Part shown: piece by piece, positions 1-6,103 of the stretch
How the letters are laid out: every line of letters starts with the position of its first letter
Position numbering within the stretch: the stretch's first letter is position 1
Source of the DNA: Candidatus Omnitrophota bacterium
GTDB lineage: Bacteria > Omnitrophota > Gorgyraeia > Duberdicusellales > 4484-171
Direction: 5' to 3'
Length of the DNA: 13,104 bases
Assembly: GCA_023228195.1 (NCBI GenBank)
Contig: JALOBR010000031.1
Span: 1-13,104 of the forward strand
The notes under the pieces: model-generated
What the model was told of the DNA's origin: nothing
Seen by the model: only the letters and a program-made list of their open reading frames with translations
Database searches by the model: none
Position numbers and translations under genes: made by a program

Positions 1-911
1 TCCAAAAAAAGATTACCATCCGGGCAAAAAGGGATTTCGCAGGCTCGAAATCCGTATTTACGCAGCAGCCAGTCTGCCTGATAAAGCCTGTGCTCTCGTG
101 TAAGCAACTGGCTGTTTGTATAGCTGGAACGTTCACCGAAACAATCCGGCGCACCCGCGCCCCTTTGATAACTGCTAAAATATACACGATCAAGATTGAG
201 CTCCTTATAAAGCTTCCAGCTGTAGCTTACAATTTCCTTGTCTGTCTCTTTTGACGCCCCTACGACAAACTGTGTAGTGTGTTTTACGTTTTGATAATAA
301 GACCCTTTCTCTGTCAACCTGCTTATAAGGGCAGTTGGCCGCATAATATCATGCAAATAATTTTTGGCAGTAGAAAGCTCCCTAAAATTCAATTCCCCGG
401 CCGTCTCAATATTGAGGGATACAGCGCTAGCTAAGGCAATCGTCTTACGGATAGCTGAGTCTGAGGCTCCCGGAATAATTTTCAAATGGATGTAACCTCT
501 GAAATTTTGACGGCGCAGCAAAATTGCGGCGCGATTAATGCGCTCCATCGTGCTATCTGGATTATTTATAACACCGCTGCTTAGAAAAAGCCCGGATACT
601 TTCCGGTTTTTATAATACGACAAAAATAACCTCGCAAGTTCTTCCGGTTCAAACCTTAAACGCTTTGCGTCTGAATTTATCCGTAAAGGACAGTATTTAC
701 AGTTATTAATACACTCATTGGAAAGAAGGGTTTTAAAAAGGAAAGTTTTGCCTCCATTGGGAAGCACAACCGGATATATCCATTTATCTTCTTTGGAACG
801 CCTTCGATGTTCGCTTTTTTCCGGAGCGCAGGAACAAGCCAGATCATATTTTGAATCGTTCGATAGTATAGAAAGCTTTTCTTCCTGACTGATAGTTTTT
901 TTGATCAACAT
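1..911 (-). CDS. Radical SAM protein of the UDG-linked DNA modification/repair family (3' end outside window)
   Basis: This open frame reads from ATG at 911 through 303 codons without a stop and leaves the window at base 1. Cys67, Cys71 and Cys74 form the CxxxCxxC motif (NECINNCKYC) that binds the radical SAM 4Fe-4S cluster. Other blocks I recognise from the putative DNA modification/repair radical SAM family (TIGR03916, rSAM_link_UDG) are KYDLACSC near residue 21, GLFLSSGVINNPD in the first third, and REHRLYQADWLLRKYGF near the visible end. Family members are about 400 residues, with a helix-hairpin-helix-like tail that would lie outside the window. The usual partner encoded next to it is a uracil-DNA-glycosylase-like protein, which would also lie beyond base 1. 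The start is supported by AGGTGG five bases upstream. The substrate is unknown; 'DNA repair' is a family label, not shown here. Confidence 0.9.
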   Translation of the reverse strand, partial: MLIKKTISQEEKLSILSNDSKYDLACSCAPEKSEHRRRSKEDKWIYPVVLPNGGKTFLFKTLLSNECINNCKYCPLRINSDAKRLRFEPEELARLFLSYYKNRKVSGLFLSSGVINNPDSTMERINRAAILLRRQNFRGYIHLKIIPGASDSAIRKTIALASAVSLNIETAGELNFRELSTAKNYLHDIMRPTALISRLTEKGSYYQNVKHTTQFVVGASKETDKEIVSYSWKLYKELNLDRVYFSSYQRGAGAPDCFGERSSYTNSQLLTREHRLYQADWLLRKYGFRACEIPFCPDGNLFL

Positions 912-914
912 GCT

Positions 915-1038
915 CCACCTGCCGAAACCCCGCTTCGCAGAAGATGCTATAAAATTTTCACACTCGCTTCGCTCGCAGGAAAATTTTATAGCGCTCAGCG
1001 GGATTAATTCGCACTAGCGTTTTTCCTGCGCCACCTGC
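915..1038. repeat. 8-bp direct repeats flanking the palindromic element
   Basis: The sequence CCACCTGC occurs at 915-922 and again at 1031-1038, on either side of the palindrome. In minus orientation both copies read GCAGGTGG, and the downstream copy provides the AGGTGG ribosome binding site of the radical SAM gene. The repeats could be a target-site duplication from insertion of the roughly 108-base stretch between them, or chance similarity. The ends of that stretch show only weak inverted similarity, so insertion is a guess. Confidence 0.35.
929..1002. repeat. Palindromic intergenic element with a 14-bp perfect stem
   Basis: Bases 946-959 (GCTATAAAATTTTC) are the exact reverse complement of 979-992, separated by a 19-base loop containing the GCGA-rich run TCGCTTCGCTCGC. 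A second pair of arms lies outside it: 929-934 (CCCGCT) and 997-1002 (AGCGGG). There is no U-run on either side, so it does not look like an intrinsic terminator. The element falls in the 5' leader of the radical SAM gene, ending 18 bases before its start codon. The architecture resembles REP- or MITE-like mobile palindromes, but no copy elsewhere in this window confirms that. Confidence 0.6.
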
Positions 1039-1065
1039 GGCTTGAAAAAATACCGTGCTCATTAA

Positions 1066-1101
1066 AATACAAAAACCTTCGCCATTTCTAGCGAAGGTTT
1101 T
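1066..1101 (-). terminator. Intrinsic terminator (probably bidirectional)
   Basis: Bases 1072-1082 and 1091-1101 form an 11-bp perfect stem (AAAACCTTCGC with GCGAAGGTTTT) around an 8-base loop. Read on the minus strand the stem is followed by TTTTTGTATTT; read on the plus strand it is followed by TATTTTTATT. It lies about 55-90 bases downstream of the promoter at 1164-1191, so it would end a short transcript from that promoter unless bypassed. No plus-strand gene needs it here, so the minus-strand role is more likely. Confidence 0.8.
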
Positions 1102-1157
1102 ATTTTTATTAACGTCCCGGATTTAGTCCTTCAAACTCGGGACGATTGCCTAATTAT
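1068..1157 (-). ncRNA. Candidate small RNA or attenuated leader of about 90 nt
   Basis: A consensus promoter at 1164-1191 would start a minus-strand transcript near 1157. That transcript contains a stem of 1138-1144 with 1113-1119 (CGTCCCG/CGGGACG), whose 18-base apex can close further by about four pairs, and then the terminator hairpin at 1072-1101. No open frame with a ribosome binding site is visible inside. The apical loop contains GAAGG, which is complementary to CCUUC in the 5' arm of the terminator, so an alternative pairing is possible. I do not recognise a known riboswitch or RNA family. It could be a free-standing RNA or a leader controlling the radical SAM gene that begins at 911. 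Confidence 0.5.
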
Positions 1158-1163
1158 GATTTT

Positions 1164-1191
1164 ATAATACCCTCTGTTCTATAATTGTCAA
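1164..1191 (-). promoter_or_regulatory. Sigma70-type promoter for the candidate small RNA
   Basis: On the minus strand a perfect -35 TTGACA (1186-1191) is followed, after 16 bases, by TATTAT (1164-1169). The surrounding sequence, TATTATAAAAT, allows a slightly shifted -10. It lies in the gap downstream of the exported-protein gene and points toward the hairpins at 1138-1072 and then the radical SAM gene. Confidence 0.65.
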
Positions 1192-1219
1192 CCCAAAACG
1201 TCATGCTCAGCGGGTGAGC
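1192..1219 (-). terminator. Possible weak terminator after the exported-protein gene
   Basis: Bases 1205-1209 and 1215-1219 form a 5-bp hairpin (GCTCA/TGAGC) 25-40 bases past the stop codon at 1245. On the minus strand it is followed by ATGACGTTTT, a short and interrupted T-run. The stem is short, so termination would be inefficient. The same 10-mer, GCTCAGCGGG, occurs again at 993-1002 in the palindromic element. Confidence 0.3.
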
Positions 1220-1244
1220 CTCTCGTCACAGCTTAAAACTATGG

Positions 1245-1637
1245 TTACTTACCGCTTAAAGCGTCGTATTCCTCTTTTGATATGCGGCTTCGGGAATTAT
1301 CGTCATTTTCAAATTTTGTTCTATAATATCTTAATTCGCCGCCTTTTACTCCTCCATCGGTGTATTCAGCATAAAGTATATATCCTCTATCTTTAGAAAA
1401 ACTTGCCATAGGCTTATTAAGTTTCGGGGTATGCGTTATGCGCCTTTTACCTGCACCTTCAATATCGTATACATACAAATCATTATCTTTCATGACAAGC
1501 TTAAAGTCGCCCTGCACGGAAAAAAACTTGTCGTAACCTATTTCATCCTTTGAATAAGTATCCGTAAAATCCGCGGCAGCAACCGGAAAGGAAAAAAAAG
1601 CCAGCAACAAAAATAAAAAACTTAATACTGCTCTCAT
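1245..1637 (-). CDS. Small exported protein, TolB/WD40-like beta-strand fragment
   Basis: The 130-residue product begins with a clear Sec signal peptide: MRAV, a hydrophobic run to about residue 19, and a probable cleavage after AAA near residue 22. The mature part contains two short repeats reminiscent of PD40/TolB-type propeller blades (about residues 45-68, DLYVYDIEGAGKRRITHT, and 75-105, FSKDRGYILYAEYTDGG), far too few for a whole propeller. The tail is polar (ISKEEYDALSGK). ATG at 1637 overlaps the TGA of the adenosyltransferase gene as ATGA, with a G-rich ribosome binding site, so it is translationally coupled to it. I do not recognise a function; there is no lipobox cysteine, so a soluble periplasmic or secreted location is likely. 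Confidence 0.75.
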   Translation of the reverse strand: MRAVLSFLFLLLAFFSFPVAAADFTDTYSKDEIGYDKFFSVQGDFKLVMKDNDLYVYDIEGAGKRRITHTPKLNKPMASFSKDRGYILYAEYTDGGVKGGELRYYRTKFENDDNSRSRISKEEYDALSGK

Positions 1638-2185
1638 GTGCCCCCCCTTGTTTTAGCTACTTTTTTAAGCCTCTTTTCGTAATCCCGCGCAAAAAGATAT
1701 AAAAGATCAGACAACCTGTTCAAGTAAATAATTATATCAGGATTTTTAATGATTTTCTTTCTTTTTAAAGTAACCAGCACCCTTTCTGCTCTTCTTGCAA
1801 CGGTCCTTGATACATCAAAAGAGCTTGAGATCTGATTTTCCCCAGGTAAACAAAAACAACGGGATTCGAATTTCTTTTTACCCTCCCACTGTTTTATAAA
1901 CTTTTCAAGTTTTAATACATATTTTGTATTTATTCTTTTTTTAAGTTTACTCAAAAACTTTGGCGGCGTTGCTATCTCTGCGCCGATTATAAATAAATCG
2001 CATTGAATCCCTTCTACAATTTCTTTCGTCACCTTATCTCTGACCAAACTTTTGCTCAAACCCATAGATGAACATAGCTCATCAATGGTTCCGCACGCCA
2101 CCACCCTTAAATCGTCTTTAAAAACTATCTCTCCGAAAGATAAAGAAGTTTTCCCGTTATCACCTGTTTTTGTGGTTATACTCAT
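1634..2185 (-). CDS. pduO: PduO-type ATP:cob(I)alamin adenosyltransferase
   Basis: The enzyme transfers the adenosyl group of ATP to cob(I)alamin, giving coenzyme B12 for radical isomerases and mutases. The 183 residues show the family signatures in order: the N-terminal ATP-binding TKTGDNGKT (5-13), FCLPGE near 111-116, RTVARRAER (127-135), and YLNRLSD (154-160) in the last helix. Length matches the PduO/MMAB (PF01923) family and not the unrelated CobA family. No B12 biosynthesis or B12-dependent enzyme is in the window, so it may serve salvaged cobalamin. No good ribosome binding site precedes ATG at 2185; the gene starts 43 bases after the transporter stop. Its TGA overlaps the next ATG. 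Confidence 0.92.
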   Translation of the reverse strand: MSITTKTGDNGKTSLSFGEIVFKDDLRVVACGTIDELCSSMGLSKSLVRDKVTKEIVEGIQCDLFIIGAEIATPPKFLSKLKKRINTKYVLKLEKFIKQWEGKKKFESRCFCLPGENQISSSFDVSRTVARRAERVLVTLKRKKIIKNPDIIIYLNRLSDLLYLFARDYEKRLKKVAKTRGGT

Positions 2186-2228
2186 GGATTTTTAAAACAA
2201 TTATTTAAATTCTAGCGGATATTTTTTA

Positions 2229-3500
2229 TCAACCTCTCCAAACAAACCAGACAAACAAATAGGCGGCTAAAACTGCTGCTATAGTAAACGGAATACCGAT
2301 TCCGGCAAACCGGCTGAATTTTACTGGGTACCCTTCTTTTTTAAGCAAACCACAGGCAACAATATTGGCTGAAGCGCCAATTGGGGTGATATTTCCGCCT
2401 AAGCTTGCGCCTATAAGCAACCCAAAAAGAAACAAGGAAGGATTTAAATGTAGTTTATCTGACATGGAAATTGCTACCGGAAGCATTGCTGCCAAAAATG
2501 GCACATTATCCACAAATGCGGAAATTATAACCGCCATAAGCACAAGTAGGGTATAACCAAAAAACATATTATTGCCTACTATACCGGACAAAAATTGAGC
2601 AAGCACTTCAATCCATCCGGTTGCCGTAATGCTGCCGACCAAGATAAAAACGCCCATCAGGAAAAACGTAGTTTCCCAGTCGAGCGCTTTTATCCCATCG
2701 AAAATTGGGCTCTTATTTATAAACTTCTCCCAAAGAATAGAAATGACACCGAAGACCATACAAAGAATTCCCGCCATATAAGAAAAACCGGTATCAAAGA
2801 AAGACGAGGCCGCCAAGAGAACGATTAACGCAACAAGGATAACGGTAGGCACCCAGGATTTTACCTTTTCAACAGCGATGAGCTGCGTCTTTTCGTTATG
2901 CTTTCGGAATATTAAATATAATACTATAAATGAAGCTAACGCCCCCAATTCAACGGCAAAAAATATGCTGGGCCGCCCCTTGTAAAAAAAGAAATCCATA
3001 AAATTCATCTTTGCAAAACCAGCTAAGAGCATACTTGGCGGATCCCCTATTAAGGTGGCAGCTCCCTGAAGATTGCTTGAAATAGCAATCGCGATCATCA
3101 TATTCGTCGGGTTTATCTTAAGCTTTTTAGCAAGGGCAAGTGCGATTGGCGCCACAATCAAAACTGTAGCCACATTCTCAACAAACGCGGAAATAAATCC
3201 GGTAAGCGCGCAAATTAAAAGTATAGCCCAAGCAGTATTTTTCGCCTTATCGACAATGATCTCCGCCAGATATGCCGGGACCCTGCTTTCCATAAAAATA
3301 TTTGCGATTACTAAGGTGCCGACGAATATGCCCATAACATTCCAATTTATCGCAAAGAACGCCGCGGCGGGAGATAAAGTTCTAGTAGCAATAAGCAAAA
3401 TACTTGCCGCTATCGCGACTAAAGTCCTTTTACCGGAAAAAATTACGAACAAAATATATGAAACAACAAAAATAATGAGGGCCAACAAATTATGGTTCAT
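2229..3500 (-). CDS. ArsB/NhaD-family (SLC13-like) ion transporter
   Basis: This 423-residue inner-membrane protein has roughly 11-12 hydrophobic segments and the internal duplication of the ion transporter superfamily. SAFVENVAT (104-112) matches SAFVDNVPF (327-335), and SSNLQGAATLIGDPPS (141-156) matches GASLGGNITPIGAS (364-377). These paired re-entrant hairpins form the substrate and sodium site. A charged cytoplasmic loop near 198-214 separates the halves. The family includes arsenite (ArsB), sodium/proton (NhaD) and dicarboxylate or citrate carriers, and the sequence does not tell me which ion is moved. No ars genes are adjacent. The ATG at 3500 lacks a clear ribosome binding site, and no strong promoter is visible in the 122-base gap upstream. 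Confidence 0.88.
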   Translation of the reverse strand: MNHNLLALIIFVVSYILFVIFSGKRTLVAIAASILLIATRTLSPAAAFFAINWNVMGIFVGTLVIANIFMESRVPAYLAEIIVDKAKNTAWAILLICALTGFISAFVENVATVLIVAPIALALAKKLKINPTNMMIAIAISSNLQGAATLIGDPPSMLLAGFAKMNFMDFFFYKGRPSIFFAVELGALASFIVLYLIFRKHNEKTQLIAVEKVKSWVPTVILVALIVLLAASSFFDTGFSYMAGILCMVFGVISILWEKFINKSPIFDGIKALDWETTFFLMGVFILVGSITATGWIEVLAQFLSGIVGNNMFFGYTLLVLMAVIISAFVDNVPFLAAMLPVAISMSDKLHLNPSLFLFGLLIGASLGGNITPIGASANIVACGLLKKEGYPVKFSRFAGIGIPFTIAAVLAAYLFVWFVWRG

Positions 3501-3581
3501 AATCGCATTTAATCTTTTATTATTTGCTGTAATTATTGTTTATCGGTTGCGCGTATTATTTTACCGTATTTAGGTTTTATT

Positions 3582-3615
3582 TAAAGAGAAAAATGATTGC
3601 CGAGCTGACGGGCAA
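3582..3615 (-). terminator. Possible weak terminator after thiE
   Basis: Just past the thiE stop, arms TTGCC (3597-3601 on the plus strand) and GGCAA (3611-3615) make a 5-bp stem around nine bases. On the minus strand it is followed by ATCATTTTTCTCTTT. The stem is short but the T-rich tail is positioned correctly, so partial termination of the thiamine operon before the transporter gene is plausible. Confidence 0.35.
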
Positions 3616-3622
3616 ACCATGC

Positions 3623-4249
3623 TTAAGCAGCTTGATAGCCCATCTCAAGCTTGAAACATTTCTGAAATTCCTGAATCCTACCTTTTACATTTTTACTCGT
3701 AACGACTGCTGAAATGGCGCATATGCAATCGGCTCCGGACGAAATAACTTCCCAAGCGTTAGAAAGATTTATGCCTCCGATTACAACCAGCGGTAAATGT
3801 ATATGTTTTTTAATCTCTTTTATAGCCTTCATACCTACGGGATCTTTCGCGTCCGGCTTTGTTGAAGTTTTGAATATCGGTGCTAAGCCTATATAATCCG
3901 CTCCCTGCTTTTGCGCTAATTTTGCTTCTTTTAAAGAATGTACGGTAACGCCGATTATTTTCTTTTTACCGAGCAACTTCCTTGCTGTTAAATACGGCAG
4001 GTCATCCTGCCCGAGATGAACGCCATCCGCATCCACTGCCTGAGCTATATCAACTCTGTCGTTTATCAAGAAAATTATATCTTTGCATATTTTCCTTAGC
4101 TTAAGCGCTTCAAGATAAATTTTTCCGGTACCCAGATTTTTTTCACGGTATTGCACGATTTTTACTCCCGCCCTTACGGCACTTTGTACGTCGTGCGCAT
4201 TTCCAAGCCGGCTTAAATTCCTGTCTGTGATGAAATAATACCCCTTCAT
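3623..4249 (-). CDS. thiE: Thiamine phosphate synthase ThiE
   Basis: ThiE joins HMP diphosphate and thiazole phosphate (HET-P) to form thiamine monophosphate in the cytoplasm. The 208-residue TIM barrel has the family motifs: YFITDRN (5-11), the diphosphate-contacting QYREKN (33-38), NDR (63-65), GVHLGQDDL (76-84), GLAPIFKTSTKPDA (121-134), and IGGI (157-160) of the phosphate site. The usual GVS of the mid-barrel is GVT here (100-102), a conservative change. The start at 4249 overlaps the thiM stop as ATGA, so it is the last cistron of the thi4-thiM-thiE operon. Expression should follow the TPP riboswitch upstream of thi4. Confidence 0.96.
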   Translation of the reverse strand: MKGYYFITDRNLSRLGNAHDVQSAVRAGVKIVQYREKNLGTGKIYLEALKLRKICKDIIFLINDRVDIAQAVDADGVHLGQDDLPYLTARKLLGKKKIIGVTVHSLKEAKLAQKQGADYIGLAPIFKTSTKPDAKDPVGMKAIKEIKKHIHLPLVVIGGINLSNAWEVISSGADCICAISAVVTSKNVKGRIQEFQKCFKLEMGYQAA

Positions 4250-5049
4250 AAATATATTTTTTGCATTTTATTGATTGCTTTATCGTCTAAATCAAAAATG
4301 CAATCAAATAATTTTTCCTTAAACGAAGCCGGGCCTTTTGACTTTTTAACAGCGAGCTCGGCAGCAATCTCAAAACACGCAAGCGCAGAAACTGTTGCGC
4401 AAACTAAATCTTTACTAACTGCGGCAAACGTTCCGATAACTGATGCTGCCATGCAACCCGTTCCAACAACATGCGTCATTATAGGGTGGCCATTTTTTAT
4501 AATATAGCTTTTACCCTTACCATTTACAATATCATGTTTGCCTGTTGCTACGACAACCGCTTTAAACCTATTTGACAGCCACCCGGTAACAGCAAGCATA
4601 TCTTGTTCAACCTCGGAAGAATCTACGCCTTTTGTCCGGATGTTTTCTCCGGAGAGCCTCACAATTTCGGAAGCATTTCCTTTAATAATATCAATCCTGA
4701 CTTCATTTAATAATTCAAAAGATTTTTCATCGCGTAATCTTGTTGCTCCTGCGCCACAAACATCAAGGATAACGGGAATTCCTTTTTTATTTGCACTTCT
4801 TGCGGCAATTTTCATTGCCTCAACAAATTCGGGCGTTAGCGTTCCGATGTTTAAAACAAGGCTTGATGCGATGTTCGCCATCTGAGCAGCTTCTTCTTTG
4901 GCGTGCGCCATAACCGGAGAAGCACCCAATACTTTCACTATATTTGCGCAATCATAGATAGTAACCCAATTGGTTAAATGGTGCACAATTGGTTTTTCTT
5001 GCCTGATTTTTTTTAATAAGCTATACGCGTCAATTTTTGTTTTAATCAT
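4246..5049 (-). CDS. thiM: Hydroxyethylthiazole kinase ThiM
   Basis: ThiM phosphorylates 4-methyl-5-hydroxyethylthiazole, salvaging the thiazole half of thiamine for ThiE. The 267-residue ribokinase-fold protein shows VHHLTNWVTIYDCAN (22-36) and ASPVMAHAKEEA (43-54) for substrate binding. It also has DVCGAGATR (96-104), IIKGNASEI (121-129), and the anion-hole motif VVGTGCMAASVIGTF (194-208) with the family cysteine at 199. The usual DPVGAGAT is DVCGAGAT here, a two-residue deviation in an otherwise conserved loop. ATG at 5049 is preceded by GGGAGG, 34 bases after the thi4 stop, and the gene ends in an ATGA overlap with thiE. Confidence 0.95.
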   Translation of the reverse strand: MIKTKIDAYSLLKKIRQEKPIVHHLTNWVTIYDCANIVKVLGASPVMAHAKEEAAQMANIASSLVLNIGTLTPEFVEAMKIAARSANKKGIPVILDVCGAGATRLRDEKSFELLNEVRIDIIKGNASEIVRLSGENIRTKGVDSSEVEQDMLAVTGWLSNRFKAVVVATGKHDIVNGKGKSYIIKNGHPIMTHVVGTGCMAASVIGTFAAVSKDLVCATVSALACFEIAAELAVKKSKGPASFKEKLFDCIFDLDDKAINKMQKIYL

Positions 5050-5083
5050 ATCACGCCTCCCATACTTTAAATTATACTATAAC

Positions 5084-5857
5084 TTAAAGTATCTTAAGCA
5101 AGTCTTTTGCAACATGTTCTCCGGCTAAAAGCATTCCGCCAAAAACCGGACCCATACGCGGGCCGCCGAATACAGCGTTTGCGCACATACCGCACGCATA
5201 TAATCCGGGACAAATTTCTTTGGAATTTTTCACGATAGTATTTTCTCCGACTTCCGCCCACATCGATTCTTCTCCGAGAGTTTTCCCGGTTTTGGTATTA
5301 AGCTTTATGCCTGACTTTCTTTCAACGATCCTTGCCACTTCCGCTGGATGACCTGTTGCATCTACAACAAATTTAGCACGCATTGTAATCGGGTCAACAT
5401 GTAAATTAGCCATTTCAACCGCTGTCCAATTCAACACAAGGCCGGTTACTTTTTTCCTACGCACCATTACGTCTTCAACGCTCATCAAATTAAAAATTCT
5501 TAAACCTGACTGGACTGCCTTTGAACAAATAACCGAAACCGCTTCAATTGAATCGGCCAGATAATAACCTTTTTCGTAGCGCCGGTTTTTAATACCGAAT
5601 TCATCTAAAATTCTTTTAGCTGCATCCTGCACTACGATTTCATTAAACATTATACCGCCGCCCCACATTCCTCCTCCGACTGAAAGTTTTCTTTCAAAAA
5701 GGACCACCTTTTTCCCGGCCTGAGCCAGATAGTATCCGCAAACCATACCCGCAGGACCCGCGCCGACGATTGCGACATCAACATCCAGAGCGTCAATGAG
5801 CTTCTTATTAAATGACTCTATGATAGCTTTTGAAATTTTAATCTCATCCAACCCCAT
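5084..5857 (-). CDS. thi4: Thi4-type thiazole synthase, cysteine-less (sulfide-using) form
   Basis: Thi4 builds the thiazole precursor (ADP-thiazole) of thiamine from NAD, glycine and a sulfur source. The 257-residue protein has an N-terminal dinucleotide fold with VGAGPAGM (31-38) and an acidic end to the second strand (FER, 54-56). It continues with GGGMWGGGIMFN (61-72), VVDATGHPAEVA (164-175) and GGPRMGPVFGGMLLAG (231-246). Yeast THI4 donates sulfur from its own cysteine in the segment after TGHD. Here the segment after TGHP (residues 168-195) has no cysteine, like the archaeal catalytic enzymes that use free sulfide with iron. This is inferred by alignment from memory. AAGGGGGT lies just upstream of ATG at 5857. 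It is the first gene after the TPP riboswitch, which supports the thiamine role. Confidence 0.93.
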   Translation of the reverse strand: MGLDEIKISKAIIESFNKKLIDALDVDVAIVGAGPAGMVCGYYLAQAGKKVVLFERKLSVGGGMWGGGIMFNEIVVQDAAKRILDEFGIKNRRYEKGYYLADSIEAVSVICSKAVQSGLRIFNLMSVEDVMVRRKKVTGLVLNWTAVEMANLHVDPITMRAKFVVDATGHPAEVARIVERKSGIKLNTKTGKTLGEESMWAEVGENTIVKNSKEICPGLYACGMCANAVFGGPRMGPVFGGMLLAGEHVAKDLLKIL

Positions 5858-5876
5858 AATACCCCCTTATTTTTTC

Positions 5877-5914
5877 GGAAAATAAAAAATCCTTGCGCCA
5901 GCAGCGCAAGGATT
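5877..5914 (-). terminator. Intrinsic terminator, expression platform of the TPP riboswitch
   Basis: Bases 5888-5898 and 5904-5914 form an 11-bp perfect stem with a 5-base loop, followed on the minus strand by TTTTTTATTTT. It sits between the TPP aptamer and the thi4 start, so TPP binding would favour this hairpin and stop transcription before the operon. The antiterminator pairing is not obvious to me by eye. Confidence 0.88.
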
Positions 5915-5925
5915 AATAATACTTA

Positions 5926-6014
5926 TACCTTCCCTCCGCTGGCATTATCCAGATCAGGTTATAAGGGTAATCCCGTTAACGGGAACTCTCAGGCCGCATC
6001 ACGACCTCCCCTAA
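5926..6014 (-). promoter_or_regulatory. TPP riboswitch (THI element)
   Basis: The minus strand carries the conserved TPP aptamer signatures: GGGG at the start of P2, CTGAGA (complement of 5987-5992), ACCC, and CTGATCTGG then ATAATGCCAGCG (5937-5957), then GAGGGAA. P3 is visible as GGTCG/CGGCC (6002-6006 with 5992-5996). An extra palindrome, CCCGTTAACGGG (5972-5983), fits the optional P3a insertion. P1 is weak, with AT-rich arms. Thiamine diphosphate would bind and repress thi4-thiM-thiE through the terminator at 5877-5914. Confidence 0.95.
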
Positions 6015-6023
6015 ATTAGTTTC

Positions 6024-6052
6024 ATTAAAACAAATTTACATATTATTGTCAA
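6024..6052 (-). promoter_or_regulatory. Sigma70-type promoter of the thiamine operon
   Basis: On the minus strand a perfect TTGACA (6047-6052) is followed after exactly 17 bases by TTTAAT (6024-6029). Transcription would start near 6017, immediately before the TPP aptamer. The placement in front of the riboswitch is what makes it convincing. Confidence 0.75.
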
Positions 6053-6103
6053 TTTGTTTTTGGCATGTTAAAAAACGACGGAACAAACCGATACTGTTAT
6101 TCA

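Noticed and set aside
960..978. GCGA-type short tandem run considered as a CRISPR or minisatellite
   Set aside because: Only about three imperfect 4-base units occur, inside a hairpin loop, and there are no spacers or regular repeats.
1113..1144. Possible tRNA-like fold around the CGTCCCG stem
   Set aside because: There is no T-loop consensus, anticodon arm or acceptor stem, and the length is too short for a tRNA.
1214..1396. Plus-strand open frame of 60 codons beginning in the intergenic region
   Set aside because: Most of it is antisense to the exported-protein gene, and it has no ribosome binding site. The minus-strand frame has a signal peptide and an ATGA coupling.
3073..3573. Long plus-strand open frame (166 codons)
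   Set aside because: It is antisense to the transporter gene, and its composition mirrors the complementary hydrophobic codons. There is no ribosome binding site and no family resemblance.
3501..3622. Promoter for the transporter gene
   Set aside because: Only AT-rich -10-like hexamers are present, without a credible -35; I could not support a specific site.
6053..6103. Terminator after the DtxR-FeoA gene
   Set aside because: A CGG/CCG three-base stem is followed by a T-run on the minus strand, but the stem is too short to call.
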